Shown here: in pieces, positions 22,793 to 36,063 of the stretch
Layout: every line of letters begins with the position of its first letter
Position numbering within the stretch: the first letter of the stretch is position 1
Origin: Sclerotinia nivalis
Taxonomy: Eukaryota; Ascomycota; Leotiomycetes; Helotiales; Sclerotiniaceae
Reading direction: 5' to 3'
NCBI GenBank assembly: GCA_029531795.1
Contig: JAPEIS010000011.1
Location: forward strand, 434,001 to 498,000
DNA length: 64,000 nucleotides
Notes under the pieces: model-generated
What the model was told of the DNA's origin: nothing
The model's input: the letters and a program-made list of their open reading frames with translations, nothing else
Databases searched by the model: none
Program-made: the position numbers and the translations under genes

Positions 22793-22832
22793 TTATTTCT
22801 ATTTCTATTTCTATTTCTATTTCTATTTCTAA
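22793..22832. repeat. (TTTCTA)n microsatellite
   Basis: About six tandem TTTCTA units; they generate artefactual repetitive open frames on both strands. Confidence 0.9.
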
Positions 22833-24420
22833 TTATTTCTGTTCCTTTTTTATACAAGATTTATTCGAGTAAGATTACAAGAAAAGAATTACTCAAGCTA
22901 TTGAAACTAGACTTTCGATCTCTTACTTATACATACATATGGAAATAGAAATGAAAGTTCATAACCACAGCTATGATTAATAAGTAGATAATCAAATAAT
23001 CAGATGAATGATTATTCATCAAATCACATATTTTTCACCCGCCTTCCTTCCTGCAGTTGTGTAGCTAGGCTAGCAATGCACTCCTATTCCCACGTGTTTT
23101 GTTTTGTTTCATTTTATCTTGTCTTGTTTAGCTTGGTTTGTTTCGTTTTATGTAATCGGGATCGATCCTTCTTTATTCCCGGAATTCCCGGAGACGAAGG
23201 ATGGGGATTGCGGTTTGGATTGGGGTTTGGATTGGGGATAGAGATGGAGGGAGAAAGATGGGAGGTATACGTAAGCGGGGTTTGGGTTTTGTTCTCGTTC
23301 GGTTTTATTTGGTGGTGTGCGATACAAGTTAAGTGTGGCTGGATTGAATTGGAGTGGAGGGAACTGGATTGGGAGCATTGTTGTTCAATAGGGTAATACC
23401 TTCCGGCGATCATTCATATGAATATCAATTGATTGAATTATAAGCTTTTGGGAATATCCATTCACGCCAACGAAAATTGAATCAGCATCTTGCAAATGCC
23501 ACTCTACAGGAAATTACATATCTCATCCTCTCTCTTCTCAGTGTGCAATCCCCTTTCTATTCAAAAGTAAGATTACTAAGGGTAAAGGATTGAAAGAATG
23601 ATCAAGGCTAGCTGGCGCGGAAAATTATAATCATATCATATCATATCATTAAATCCACATCCCAATCTCCATCTTGAGCAAACATTTCATCGCTTCCGCG
23701 GTTTTTGTATCGGTCAGGTGCAGCTTCGATATAGTATGCATTGGAGGGAAGGGTATGGGATGTTTGTTTCATGTATCTGTCTTATCCTATATGCTATCTA
23801 TCATATCCCTATATCCCTCCCAACAGATTCCATTTATTCTACTTTGTAGTCAACTTAACCCAGAACACAGTAAACACTGAACGCACTGCATGGGTATGCC
23901 TGTCTGAGGAGGAGCAAAAGAGATGGTCGACTGAGTGTTGCTGCCTGCGGATTATCCATAGTGTATGATGTGGTTTACCTACTGAAGCTCATACCGAAAG
24001 GCGGCGTGTAAGGCGCGGGAGGAGGGAAGTGAATAAAAAGTCCCCGAAGATCTAATCCATCTATGCGCAAAACGAAGAAGTGGAGAATTCATTTGAAGCG
24101 AAAGTTGAGGTAAAGGGTTTATCACTCTATATCCACAGATTCCAACTCATCCACTCCAGCACCTTATTCGCTCATCCCAATATCTCCAGCCTCAGCATTT
24201 CCTCGCGCTTTCTATACACTATAAACTCAGTATCTTATAGATATTGCACTTACTCAAAAACCGTCCCAGCGAAGATAGATGGTTTTAGTTTCGGCTCTCC
24301 AATCCTTCTTATCTTTTTCTTCTGTATTAAAGATCTGGTGGAAATTCATTATTTTTATTTATTCCAGAGAGTATGTAGTAAGATTATCTACCTACCTCTT
24401 TTTGGTTTTTGTTTGTGTTA

Positions 24421-24463
24421 TATGGTGTTATAGTGTTATGGTGTTATGGTGTTATGGTGTTAT
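24421..24463. repeat. GGTGTTAT short tandem repeat
   Basis: Roughly five units of (G)GTGTTAT in an AT-rich context, without coding sequence nearby. Confidence 0.8.
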
Positions 24464-27400
24464 CGAGTTTTTGAATAATTATTTGATATTTGATATACTG
24501 TTCATTTATTTACTCTGATGAGGTCCTCATTCGAATATAGCTCATATCTTGGCTGCACAAATGCATGTATTTACTAGGTAGGTAGCTGGAATAAAGATTT
24601 TGATTGTAGATTCCAATATAGGTATTGTGTGAAATTGGGGAAGATAAGTTTGCTGCTGTGATGCGTCAATTCCTTTTTGGTGTTGGTTTTCTGATGTTTT
24701 AGATTGATGATGGATGCTAAGTTAGTGGATAGATGGGGGTTTATGTATTGGGTTGGATTGGATGAGGGTGAGGGTGAGGGGATGGATGGATGAAGGGATG
24801 GATGAGGGGATCGATGGAGGTGAATAAGGGATGGATGAGGGGATGGTGGTAAATGAGGACGCCGAAGGTGAATAAGGCGGAGAGGTGTATTGGAGGCGGT
24901 TGCGAAGTAAATGAGGACCTTATAGGTGAGATTTGAAAGGATACTGCATAGGAATAACGCAGTGAAGAAGAGGGCTTCTAATCCTGAACTCTCGCACAGC
25001 CCCGCTATTCAATATCTCTTATCTTTTCTTTTCTCCCCTCCTATATTTTCCTTCTCGTTCTCCTTTCCATTTCCTTTCTTTATATACCTAGCTCTTCTCT
25101 CCCGCTGGGCCGTAGTCAACAAAATGAACGCAATAACGCCTTAGCAACGCTGGAAGGAAGATTGGCGGTATCGGTATTGTGCTAGGTGGGCATGTAGTCT
25201 GTTGAGCAGTAAGCAAATGCTTCCTAGCCAGTGTAGAGGCCTTTCAAGTGAATCAATTTATATCTTCTTGGTGTTATTGTTTTTATTGAATATATTATTG
25301 TTAGTTTTCATATATATATACTATCATCTAAGATCTTACAATATCGCATCCCATTACATCTCTCAATTCTAATTCTTTACTTTTAATCTTTTCTTCTTCA
25401 ATATATTATTCCTTGAATTCATCATCCATTATACTATTATTCGTAACAAAATAAAAACTACAATTCAATCAAAGGTTGCAAGAGAGAAGCCACTCCGGTA
25501 CCCTTATACGAATCTGGTATCTTGTCCAATTTGCTGTTCTCAATAGATGTATGATGGGAGTTTATATGTCAAATGATTGAAGAAGATAGATTGGTGGTTT
25601 GAAGAGCAGGGCTAGTGAGGGGAGAAGTGAATAGGAGATGAATGAAGACGGAAGTGGGAAGTAGGATAGAGAAAGAGGAGGCTTGGTACAGGGAATGGGA
25701 AAGAGAGAATGGGGGTATTTGGTGAATAAACAGCTTGTAAGTACATTCGGCTACCTACCCATTTATAGAGTTCGTTAAACGTTGCACATTTTGTTTAGTT
25801 CTATCTACTTCTATTTACTGGATGGAGCAGAGATGGCTTTGATTGATATTTCGTTTCTATTTTCCCATGTTGGGTATACCGAGTTTCTTTGGAATACTTG
25901 TGGAAATGCGAGTTAATGCGAGTTAATGCATATAATCTGATGGCGAAGATGAAGACGAAGTGATATACCCGATATCCATAATCTAGTTTGGGTGTATTTA
26001 CTCTCATCCCCAAATTCTTGTCCTCTGATATCCTCTTATATATCACAAATTTACTCAATCTTCATACTTCATCTTTATTTACTATCATCAACCATCAATC
26101 ACCCACAAATCACAACGTCCCCTCTCGTCCTTCTGTACGAGAAACACTAATAATCGAAAAACAGAAACATTGTAGCGGGCTCGTTTGTTCTCTTGATGAA
26201 TAATCAAAAGGGGGTTGTGTATTGAGATGTTGTGCACGGAAAATAGGTACATGCTGGGGATGGAAAATAGAGGTTAGAAAATGTTGATTAAAGGGAATAG
26301 TGAATGAGGAGTTTAATTATGAAAGTGAGTTTTCGAAGAAAAAAATAAGAAGGATATAATAGATATAATGATTCATTTTAATAATATTTATTATCTTGAC
26401 TCATTCACTTCTACAATTTCATTCACTTCCACTCCCTCGATCTATCTTCTTCCTACCATCCCTTATTCCTCTCCAACCCTCTTTTCCCAAACCTACTCCA
26501 ACCTCCTTCCATATAAAAGCGCCTGCTCCCAGGGCCTGAAACCAGCAGCTCATAGACAAATCGTAAACACTGTGGCGAGCATGGGGAACTTGGTATGAGC
26601 GATTGATATTTTGAATCTTTTGTCTTCTTTTGGCTACTGGGTTCTTCAGAAGTGGTTGTTAATGTTTAAAAAAGGAAGGAGTGTTGTTAGGATGATATAG
26701 AGATAGAAAGATATATAAGATGAGGTGAGGCGAGATGATATCATATCATATCATGTAATATCATCCCTTTTATATTTAAATTACAAAACCATCTCCACAT
26801 ACCATCCAAAAGTCTAGAGGTATCGACACGGATATGAATAATAGCTAAACCACATGCTACGATACATAAGGCTTTGCTTTCAATTATCATGATCAATAGG
26901 ATAGGATGGAGTTGAAATTTTAAATGACAAACGTTGGAAAGCTTAAGTTGAGGGGTTGGTGGCATGTTCACTCCCCACCCTTCCCCGCAGCTGCTCCTTC
27001 TTGGCTATCGGAATTCAGAACGGTAAATTTACACTAGCATTGAGTTAGGTTGGACATTCGAGTTATTTTAATGAGTATTATAGATTCAGAAAGTAATTAA
27101 AAGGATTAAAGGGATTTTGGAATGATAGTTTGGAGCTTATGGTGTGCAATAGAATTTAAGCGAAAGATAGGGGATTTCTGAATAGAATTGGCTTATGCTT
27201 TATGTTTGGTTTGAAGAATGGAGTATTAGTTTGATGGTGGGGGATAGTTGGGTTTGGAGGAAGTGATGGTGTATTGTTGAATGGGATTGGATGAGATGGA
27301 GTTAGATGGGATGGGTATAGATAATAGTCATTGTTTATACTGTAAATTATAAACGAGATGAGTAACTATACTCCTATACTATAGCTAGTCATTATTAGAA

Positions 27401-30400
27401 AGGGTAATGAAAAGTTTGGCTACTGTTTTACGACTAATTGATTCTTTACCTATGTGATCTTAACACTAGAAGTTAAAGAAGTAGAAGTGTTATCTTTGAA
27501 AAATACAATAGTTTAGTAGAATAAAGATAAAGATATAACGATATATATTTTTTTAATTCTCTAAGGAAGTAGTTTTATTTTATATAAAAAGTAAGTTGTT
27601 TGTTATTTATATATAAGTTTGTAGATTTGGAATTTGATAGTTTGACTTTATACTAATCAGAGGTGTTTTGAAAACCTACATATTCACTATTCAATGTGAT
27701 TTCTATTCGATTTACTTCTCTTCTTAATTTCTATTTTCTGTAAATCATTCACTAAATGTAGCTCTATTTCAGTTTGTCTTTAATCAATCCCTACCTCTCT
27801 TTATATCCTCTCACTACTTTGCGCCATTCTCCTATTGAAACAATATCGAAAGAGTCTTGAAAGAGCTCGCTTGGTTGTGGTAAGTGGTGAGAGAACTTAT
27901 TCCGTAACCGTAATTCCTGAATAGTATAGAACTGGAGGATTCAATCAGGGGCAGACTAAGAGTTATCCTAGAGAACGGTTGGAGGAGGGCAGACGATCAT
28001 AAGTTTTGCCAATGCAATTGTTGTTGCTTATTCAGTTTTTCTGCTGTTACTCAATATGATATTAGATGAGAGTACAGCAGCCTACGAGTTAACAGAGGTC
28101 AAAATTTGCGAAGCAAAGGCTATAGTATAGTTGCGCCTCATGTTTTCTCTCTTTTCCTTCTCTTTTTGTACGCAGTGGAACTCGAGCCATCGTCTTAGCC
28201 GCAGCTGGCTATCTGTATCATTCTGAAGTTTGTCAGAGAGCTGGAACTTTCTTCTATAAATGATGGAAAACTTCTTGCTTCGTTATGAAATTCACTACCT
28301 GTAATATTCATTATTGTTGATGCAGAAATTAACGCTTGCTTTTTATCATATCTCAGCCTGACAATTCGAATAAGATCTTAAGTAAACTCGGATGATGGTA
28401 AAACAATATATGAAACATGAACCCGCTAGTTGCAAGATCTGAGAAGAAAGTTGTTAATTAGTGTGACCGCACAGAAGAAGCACCCATTTAAGAATTTGGC
28501 GTCCGGATTCAATATTTCTTATTAGAGAGATCAAATGCTTGAAGCATCTTATTTATATCTTTGAAGTAGACAATAGACAATTGAACTTTGAATAAGGGAT
28601 TATTAAAGTTTATATGGATGATTGAGAACGTGATATGGAATTCACTATATCATCTTTGTTGAGGAATTTCTCCTCTTTCTCCGCAAAATTCACTTGATCA
28701 ATAGCCAAGACCTGAAGTTCATGATACAGAACCATTTACCTGCCTCGCTTTGTCTCCTCCTCAAGATACTTAAAGCTTTAGACTCTCACCAAAAGAAAGC
28801 CGAAGGGTCTGTAAATCTACAACAAAAACCTTTTTATGTGTGAGATGCACTGAAACATCTGTAAATTATTTAATGAAAAAATGCGGAGAAATAGATGAAG
28901 TTAAAGAGGGATATGTGAGGCCATCTTTGATATTGGCTGAGAGTTTTGGATTGATAGATGTCAGGGCATCTTTTCATCTCTGTCTCTTTCCTTTTTACAC
29001 TGTCGCTCCCCAAACACTGATCCAATCACGTTGCTCACTTCCCCTAGCCTAAGGTCGCAAAAAACTTCTCAAATCGGTTATGGCTCTGAGGGCTGTGGGG
29101 AGTCTGGTTTATAGATGAATCCACATCAATCTCCAGTAAAGCTATTCGGCACTGGACTATCACTATGTCGCAAGTAGTATATGATAGAAAAGTTGTAGCT
29201 ATCTAACGACCTGATTGGCGTGAAGTTTCCGATAATTCTCTCTTCTTGCCCCATGACAGCCATCTGCGTTCTCGTTTCTAGTCTACTATTATGAGTAGAA
29301 AGTATTAGCTTTTATATTGATTACCTTGCTAAATCTAGGGGTCTTATCTTTGATATTCACTTCCTATTAGGAAACTTCTATTTCTTTGTAGGGCTGAAGA
29401 GTCCCCCCCTTCAATTCGATTACTCAAGCTCCTGTCTAATAACGGTGATGAGAAGAAGAATTGATTCGAGATAATGTTATTTAAGACGCCTCAGAAGAAT
29501 AAACCAAACAATAACTCAGAAGTCCAGACTAACCAAAAAGAAAGCAGGACATGGGTGAGGATAGGCAGCAGATCAATCTTCGATTTATTGAGGTTTTGTT
29601 TAAGGTGTCCCATCCCAACTTCTCTCCTTGTCTCTTTCTATCGTTGCTCCTGAAATATTTTCGTTGTCAAATCGATCCTCAACCTAGTATTTTCCCTCTG
29701 CTGTATTTGTTAAAAGCAACTACAGATGAACAACAAGTAAGAGCTGGTGATGGGTAAGGAGTGGCGTGTGGTGATATAGCCAAGTCGACTTGCTTTCCTC
29801 TGGAGGAGTGAGCTGGTTTTTCTACCAAAGGATTGAGCTGGGGCACTTGCCTTTTGCCAGTCTCACGTTACATTTCACTTCTACTTTAGGTAATTTCTAC
29901 TGGTTACCGAGGCCCGAATATCAAGCACTGACGGAACGAGGAAGTTGTGAAGTTAAAGCTTACTCCCATCACATGCTTCGTCGTCGTAGCAATTGGTAAC
30001 CGAATGTTGAAGGATTGTCATCATTCACTATAAAACTTCGCAAGTGTAGGTTAGTACCCAATTTAAGGAAGCTAGGCAGTTCAAGTTCTCTTACGGAAGG
30101 GTTATATATATGTGTGTCTCTATTTTCTCACTAAATTCTAAAGTTGAATAATACCCAAGGGACGAACATATGGTGTCTTTCGGCTAGATGTAGAGCTGCA
30201 TGCCATGATTTAGAGGTACTACGACTACAGCTTGGGTATGTAGGTGCATTCAGAGTGGGATTATAGTAAATGGTATCTAATGTTTATTATCTCAGCTCAG
30301 TTTTATCATAGTACGTCACCGCCGACGTTGTCTTCTGTAACCTCTGTACTTTCAATTCTTGCTGTCACTTTTTGTGAACGTTATTTGGAACGGGAGACAG

Positions 30401-33400
30401 TAAAATTACTGGTGGAAAAGAGGATAGATTCTGGTTGTTTGGGGAAGTATTACTTGAACGCAGAACGTCACAACACAAACAGACAGATCCCATCGGATCC
30501 CCATATACAATAATCGCTCAAGTTGATGATATCTTCAGGACATGGGTGTAGATATTTAAACTAATACTCGCGGCCTGGTCTTTGTAACATTAGCCTGGTT
30601 GTTTAAAGTGCGTGTGTGTTTTTTAGAGCTTGAATAAAGGCAGGGGATGTAGTTCAAGATCCGAATATATATGAGCGTCGAGCCGGCTCTGATCTATCGA
30701 AGTACCGGCAAATATACCTAATCCTGTCTCAGGATTGGTTGTCCAGACCTGATTTGAGCTATTGGGTGGGGAAAAGCTGAAGTATATGTAGGTTCTGTGG
30801 AGTGCAAGGGTAGTGCCAATTGCGGTCTTCCCGTCTGATGTGAGCTGAATTCGGCGATGATGTTTTCGTTGTTGTAGATGATTCTATTCTGGTCAATATT
30901 TGCTGAGTTTCTGGAGTACGTAATGGCTATATAAGTAGAAGCGTTTTCTTTAGAGGCTCGAAATATCAATAGTATTACTGTATGACGTGGAGATAAATAA
31001 CTCAAGCTATGAGGTTGTTGTTCCACGATGATATGCCCCTATTGTCTTGTACTTGGTAATTCAATATCAGACGGAGATCTATTCCATCTCAAAACTTGAT
31101 TTATCATCTTACATCCGGTGTCAGGAGCGATGGATATTAAAGTATCCTCACTGTTACTCAACATTCATTTGTTTGTGACTTATCATTATCAATCAAAAAA
31201 CTTTTCGAACAACTATCCAAGCATTACATTTTCAACCCCTCGCCTATATTAAAGCTCTACATCTAGTTATGGAAATTAGAACTTAGGTGCACCCTTTTCT
31301 GTTGGAAAGGAGCTGCCATTCACACAGCCTTTAAAAAATCCTTCGTCGAACCTTACTAACTGTTGAGTCAGGAAGCACATGTGAGTATCACGTTTAAATA
31401 TCCACGGCCGAAGATTTTCGAGCTGGGTTGGGAAGGAAGGGGTGGAAGTTCACTGGGTCCCGAGCTCAAAAAATGTGAGTACTGGTGAATAGTTGGTGAA
31501 CGAAATGAATGTATAATTAATTCAATAGTTCGAAAAGAGCATGATGTTTTGGATACTAGCGAATGATGATAGCTGCATAGTTAACTTATTCAAGGAATGA
31601 TAGCTTGGAACGCAGCCAACAATTTGGAACCATAAAGGTACTTGAAAATCCCCAACCTTGTTAGAACCAGATATGAAGCCATCCTTTCATGTAACTCAAT
31701 TTATTTAGAACTACAGATCCAAGATAAAAATACTTGGGTGTTATGGATAGTATCAGGACTTTCCATCACTAAGTCATAAATCACTGAGCCCGTTTAAAAC
31801 ATTAACCCATTCTCAGAAACAAATCTCAAATTCTTGGAGTTTCATTAAAAACAGGTGAATTTAAGGATATCAAAACCTCTTTCAGGCAACGATTTAAAGT
31901 TCACTATGAGACAAAGAATTTTCCATGAGCAAGGAGAGGCTAATATGTATGGAGGAGCTGTAGGCTGTGAGAAATATATATAGGCGTCAATTGCTATATC
32001 TCTTACCAAAGGCTTTTAGATCCCTAATACTTCTCGGGAATCTTTTAAAAATCTGTGGGTCATTGCTATCATTTCCACCAGCTTGCTACCATTACACGAT
32101 TGAATTTTTGGTCTTTGACCACTGTCACTTTTCAATGGCACTTCCTAGCGAAATATCAGATGATATCAGAGCAATTGGAGATGCGTGACTCATAATTAGC
32201 AACTAACCACATTCCTTCTTTTGTGTTAGAGAACTCATCAAGTTCCGCACATGCATAGTTCACCTGCTCTTTGTGAATTTTACATGGATTAGAAGAAAAG
32301 AACCCCTTGAACCCTTTATAGCGGAAAAGTTCCTCCATATAGACACTTGCAGTGAATGTTGTCATAGATTTAAAAGAGGTAGAAGATGACTATTCAGCAT
32401 AGGGAAGTAGAGAGGGCATTATGAGTTATAGAGCGGAAAGAAGACCAATTAGTAGGAACTTGTAGATGCTATGAATGGATGATTAATCCTGGGTGCGATA
32501 TAAAATGTCCTTCCTATATCCTGGTTCTTCCAAAACCATAGAGCTCAGCAGAAGATTGGATCAAAAAAAAATGCTCTGGAACAATAATCAGGCATGGCGA
32601 AAAGTCTTTGGCGCTGGATTGTGTGTAACCATTAACTCACAGTCATTTTCCTATTAGCGTCTCCTATATTCATCGCCATTACACATTATCACCATCAACC
32701 ACGAGGGCTGCGGCACTAAGTACTCTATTTCGGCCATTTGCTCCTCGCGGCTGGAAAAGCATCTTGACCGCCTTTCGTTTCCTAGTTGTTGAGCACAAGC
32801 TAGGCACATATTCGCTTAGGTGGCTTTTCTTGAGTTTCCTGTGCGGAAAAGCTTTTCAAGGCAATACTTTTATGCACCCGGCCTACTCATCAAACACGCA
32901 CTGGTTTGGCCATGCGTACTTACATGTGTGGATCACGGTTCGCGGATGAACGGGGACAGAAGCGCATACAAACATGAGAGTGCAGGAAGAAGGGAATGAA
33001 ATACATGAAAACGCGTTAAGATCAGCTATTGCTTCTCAGGTTGACAAGGGTCGGATTGTAATGGGTATGTTTCATGATATGAACGAGAACGGGGATATGA
33101 TTGAGATGGACGAGGGAGTTGTTGAGATGGTAGAGGAGTCGTGTGTAAATTACAACAGAGGATAATAATGAAATAATCTTGTTTCACTGCCGTCAATGCT
33201 TGTATCGAGTTTGTTGTCGTTCATCCATCGATCGGAATATATCATCTAATCTACACCAGAACAAATATAAACAATAAACAATTATTATGCAGCAACAATA
33301 GTAGTAGTATAACGTGAAAACCGAACCATTTGTCTTTTGACTGAGGTACTACAATCCAGCATTTGCTGGAAATTGCATCACAACTGAATCAGTGAAGGTC

Positions 33401-34388
33401 ATTTTATTTGGCGTCTGGATTTGAATTACCAAGCTCGACCTCCTTTGGTGGACAAATAGATGTTTGTATATCTATCTTTGGGTGGTTGTTGGCGGGATAC
33501 TAGACGAGACTATCGCTGCAGAAAGGACAGATGATACCAAGGGGTGAAAACAAAATAAACATTGAATTAGGGCTCAGAACAGGGTTAGTATCTCATCAGT
33601 AAGCTATCATGCTGCCACAACACACACCGACAAAGTATAAAAATAAAGCTTAGTCGAGAAATTCAAGGAGCAAGAAACTGGAAATACACCAATGACTGAA
33701 ATACAAGGAAGGAGAAGATCAAGGTCCAACAACAAAAGAACATCACGAAATTCATGTACTGAGAAGTACGCATATTTCCACAGAACAAGCTATAGATAAT
33801 TGGAAATAACACCCTCAAATTATCGTTTGACCTACACATCTTTGTCGATGAAGCTAACGGCGATGATAATTCAATCGCTGGACACTTCATATATGACGAC
33901 AGCCAGTATTAGAACGACAACCAAAAGCATGCACGCTTATCCCAATCCCAGATTCCCATCAACTTCGCATACATGTTCATATAGCGAGGATTAGAAGCTG
34001 CATAAACTAAACAATTTTGTCCAATCAGAAGTTTGCTTTTGGTGTGGTATTTTCTCTTTGGCGGGATCAAACTTATCTTCTGTTAAATATTTATATCTTT
34101 AGAGCCTTGTGAAAGTGGTAAAAGCATGACCACCCAAATGAAACTGTATACGAAGTATGTAGTTGATTTGTGACAACATTCAAATGAATGTGGTTGAAAG
34201 CTGACTTCAGCATGGTCTACGCCAAAAGTAGGTTATGCATTCTCAAAAGCTGGCAGAAGAGAGATGAGCAATGGCACATTTTGGTTGAGGTATCATTTCC
34301 GTATATTTTATTCCCCTTGCCCGTCCAGAATCAGGACCTACTCGTACATTTCTATTTCTTCCCCTACTGACACATCCCGCTTTACTTA

Positions 34389-35634
34389 CTACCTTACAGG
34401 AGGATCCTCAAACTTCACTTTCCCATCTTTATTAACCTCCGCAAAATGGAATCCGGTCGGTACATCCGTAATTTGCTTCGTACCTTTTGAAACCGCTGTA
34501 GGTTCCTTCGCCGAGTCAATAGCTTCCGTTACGGCTCCTGGTGGAGCATCCGCAATCTCATTAATATCTCTACTCGTCAAAACGTCGCTAATCCTTGTTG
34601 CCCTTGTAGACATTAGGAGTGTAATTGGCCCTCTGAATTGTAAGAATAGCCTATCCCCCCAAATAGTCCTCCTCATCGCCGTCCTCAGCGTGAAAGCTAT
34701 CCTCTTGACAAACTTCCATGAATCTGTCTGTTGCATAACCCTGAAAAACTTAATACCTGGCAATAGCTTACTGAATCCTAAGCTTGGGACCTGGAATCTT
34801 AGGATCGAGGATTTCAGACGGTAAGGGAGAGGTCTATGTTGGTTCATTGTGTATGCAACGACGTTTCCGGGATGTGCGACAAATTCCTCCCCTTCTTTCA
34901 GGGTGACTTCGTATATACGCCCTGCCCCAGCCAAAGCTACAAGCCCCCTACCTGTAATTTGTGTGTTTCCCCAATGAGCAATACTCATACTTCTGTTCAT
35001 TGTCGGCGAAACAGATAATCTATGACCGGTCCAAGCCAGCAATGCATTTCTCTGAGCAACCATCCAATCTTCCCTTCCATCCAGGTGTAATACCTCCATA
35101 GACGTAATCGGATTTTTCGTTGATATCAACGCTTTTATAGGACTCGTCGAGGAGACTTTTTGGTATAGAAAAGGAATCCCAAGAGGGGCTCGTCGAAAGG
35201 GTTCAAGGATCGATAATGTTGATTGGGCCTACCCAACATATCAGCAAGCCATCCTTCCTATCCTATGCTTTCACCTCGAGCATGCTGACATTTTCTGCTT
35301 TTCCGCTCACTCCAACTAACGTTCCTCGTCGGATGTATAGTGTTTGCGATGCGGACAATGAGACTGAGAGGAGAGAGTAAGGTGCTCCAATGACCTCAAA
35401 TCTTGCATCTGCGAAACTTGTTTTAGTATTCAATGTCATTATCTTAGGGAGGCTCAACCAAAACGTACCAGCAGGATCCGTAGAATCAAGAGTCTTGCTT
35501 AAAATATCGCCATGCAAGGGGGATTCCGATGCGCTGATTTGTATACCTCTACATGCAGCCGGGGTATCTTTGATTGAACGAAGCTGCCGCGCACCGCGAG
35601 CAACACGGCTTACAGACGACCGTGAAATCATCAT
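34389..35634 (-). CDS. AIM24: Aim24-family mitochondrial protein
   Basis: Two exons (35634-35275 and 35228-34389) join across a 46-bp intron to give 399 residues, typical of Aim24, an inner-membrane mitochondrial protein linked to MICOS and cristae organisation in yeast. The first in-frame ATG pair is at 35634; the next residues are rich in Arg and Ser with no acid ([17 protein letters not shown]), a good mitochondrial presequence. Core motifs include [28 protein letters not shown] and [15 protein letters not shown], followed by [20 protein letters not shown] and the C-terminal GGDRLFLQ-like segment ([13 protein letters not shown]). It is divergently transcribed from ATM1 across 429 bp. No defects are seen. 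Confidence 0.9.
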
Positions 35635-36063
35635 GGCTGCTTTTTCTTTGAAGTTCAAAAGAAAAAAAGAGCGGGGGAGCTTCCTTTGTCGTTCGGAAAG
35701 CTGCAGGTCTCAGGTGTAGCTTGCATGTGCAATTTTCTGCCTTGTTACACTTAGGCGAGGCTTAACATGAAATGTCGTAATAGCTTCATATATTGTTGTG
35801 CTCACTCACTATGTACTTTTAAATAAATTGCTGAATTCTGGTTTACAATTTTTTGATTTTTGACTGAAAGTAAGGACAAGATTCTACGATTGGGATACTT
35901 TCAAATTTTAATCTAGCTTTATTTCATATTAAACAAGTTTCAATTCTTTGTGTTTGTTGATTCCTTATCGATAGCTACAACTTTATACATGAGGGTCTTT
36001 TTGGAATAGCTGAGGCACGCGCAATCGATGACCTATGGGCACTGAGAAGGAATCAGCCTTACG
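35635..36063. promoter_or_regulatory. Shared intergenic promoter region, AIM24/ATM1
   Basis: 429 bp separate the two divergent start codons and must hold both promoters. 35800-35960 is AT-rich and includes TTTTTTGATTTTTGAC. No TATA box stands out. Both products act in mitochondria, so co-regulation is plausible but not shown. Confidence 0.5.

Larger units (their letters stand above)
17965..34388. other. 16-kb stretch without a recognisable protein gene
   Basis: All open frames here are short (mostly under 100 codons, the longest about 130) and read as low-complexity or random peptides. Composition is AT-rich with alternating CT-rich and GA-rich tracts, many microsatellites, and short duplicated words such as TCATTGATATC (about 21187-21215), GGAATAC (21306-21328) and CATAT (23632-23650). 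It lies upstream of the WSC gene and downstream of AIM24 (both minus strand). 18000-18800 is likely the WSC leader and promoter. Long non-coding RNAs, a heterochromatic or centromere-like block, or very diverged spliced genes cannot be excluded. Confidence 0.6.

Noticed and set aside
23004..23413. 130-codon plus-strand frame and its 99-codon antisense frame
   Set aside because: Both cross TTTGTTTCGTTTT and GGATTGGGG tandem words and are low-complexity; most likely repeat artefacts.
32764..33165. Two adjacent short plus-strand frames ending near 33165
   Set aside because: The second (63 codons, acidic with EMDEGVVEMVEES) looks mildly protein-like but has no start context, partner exon or known family.
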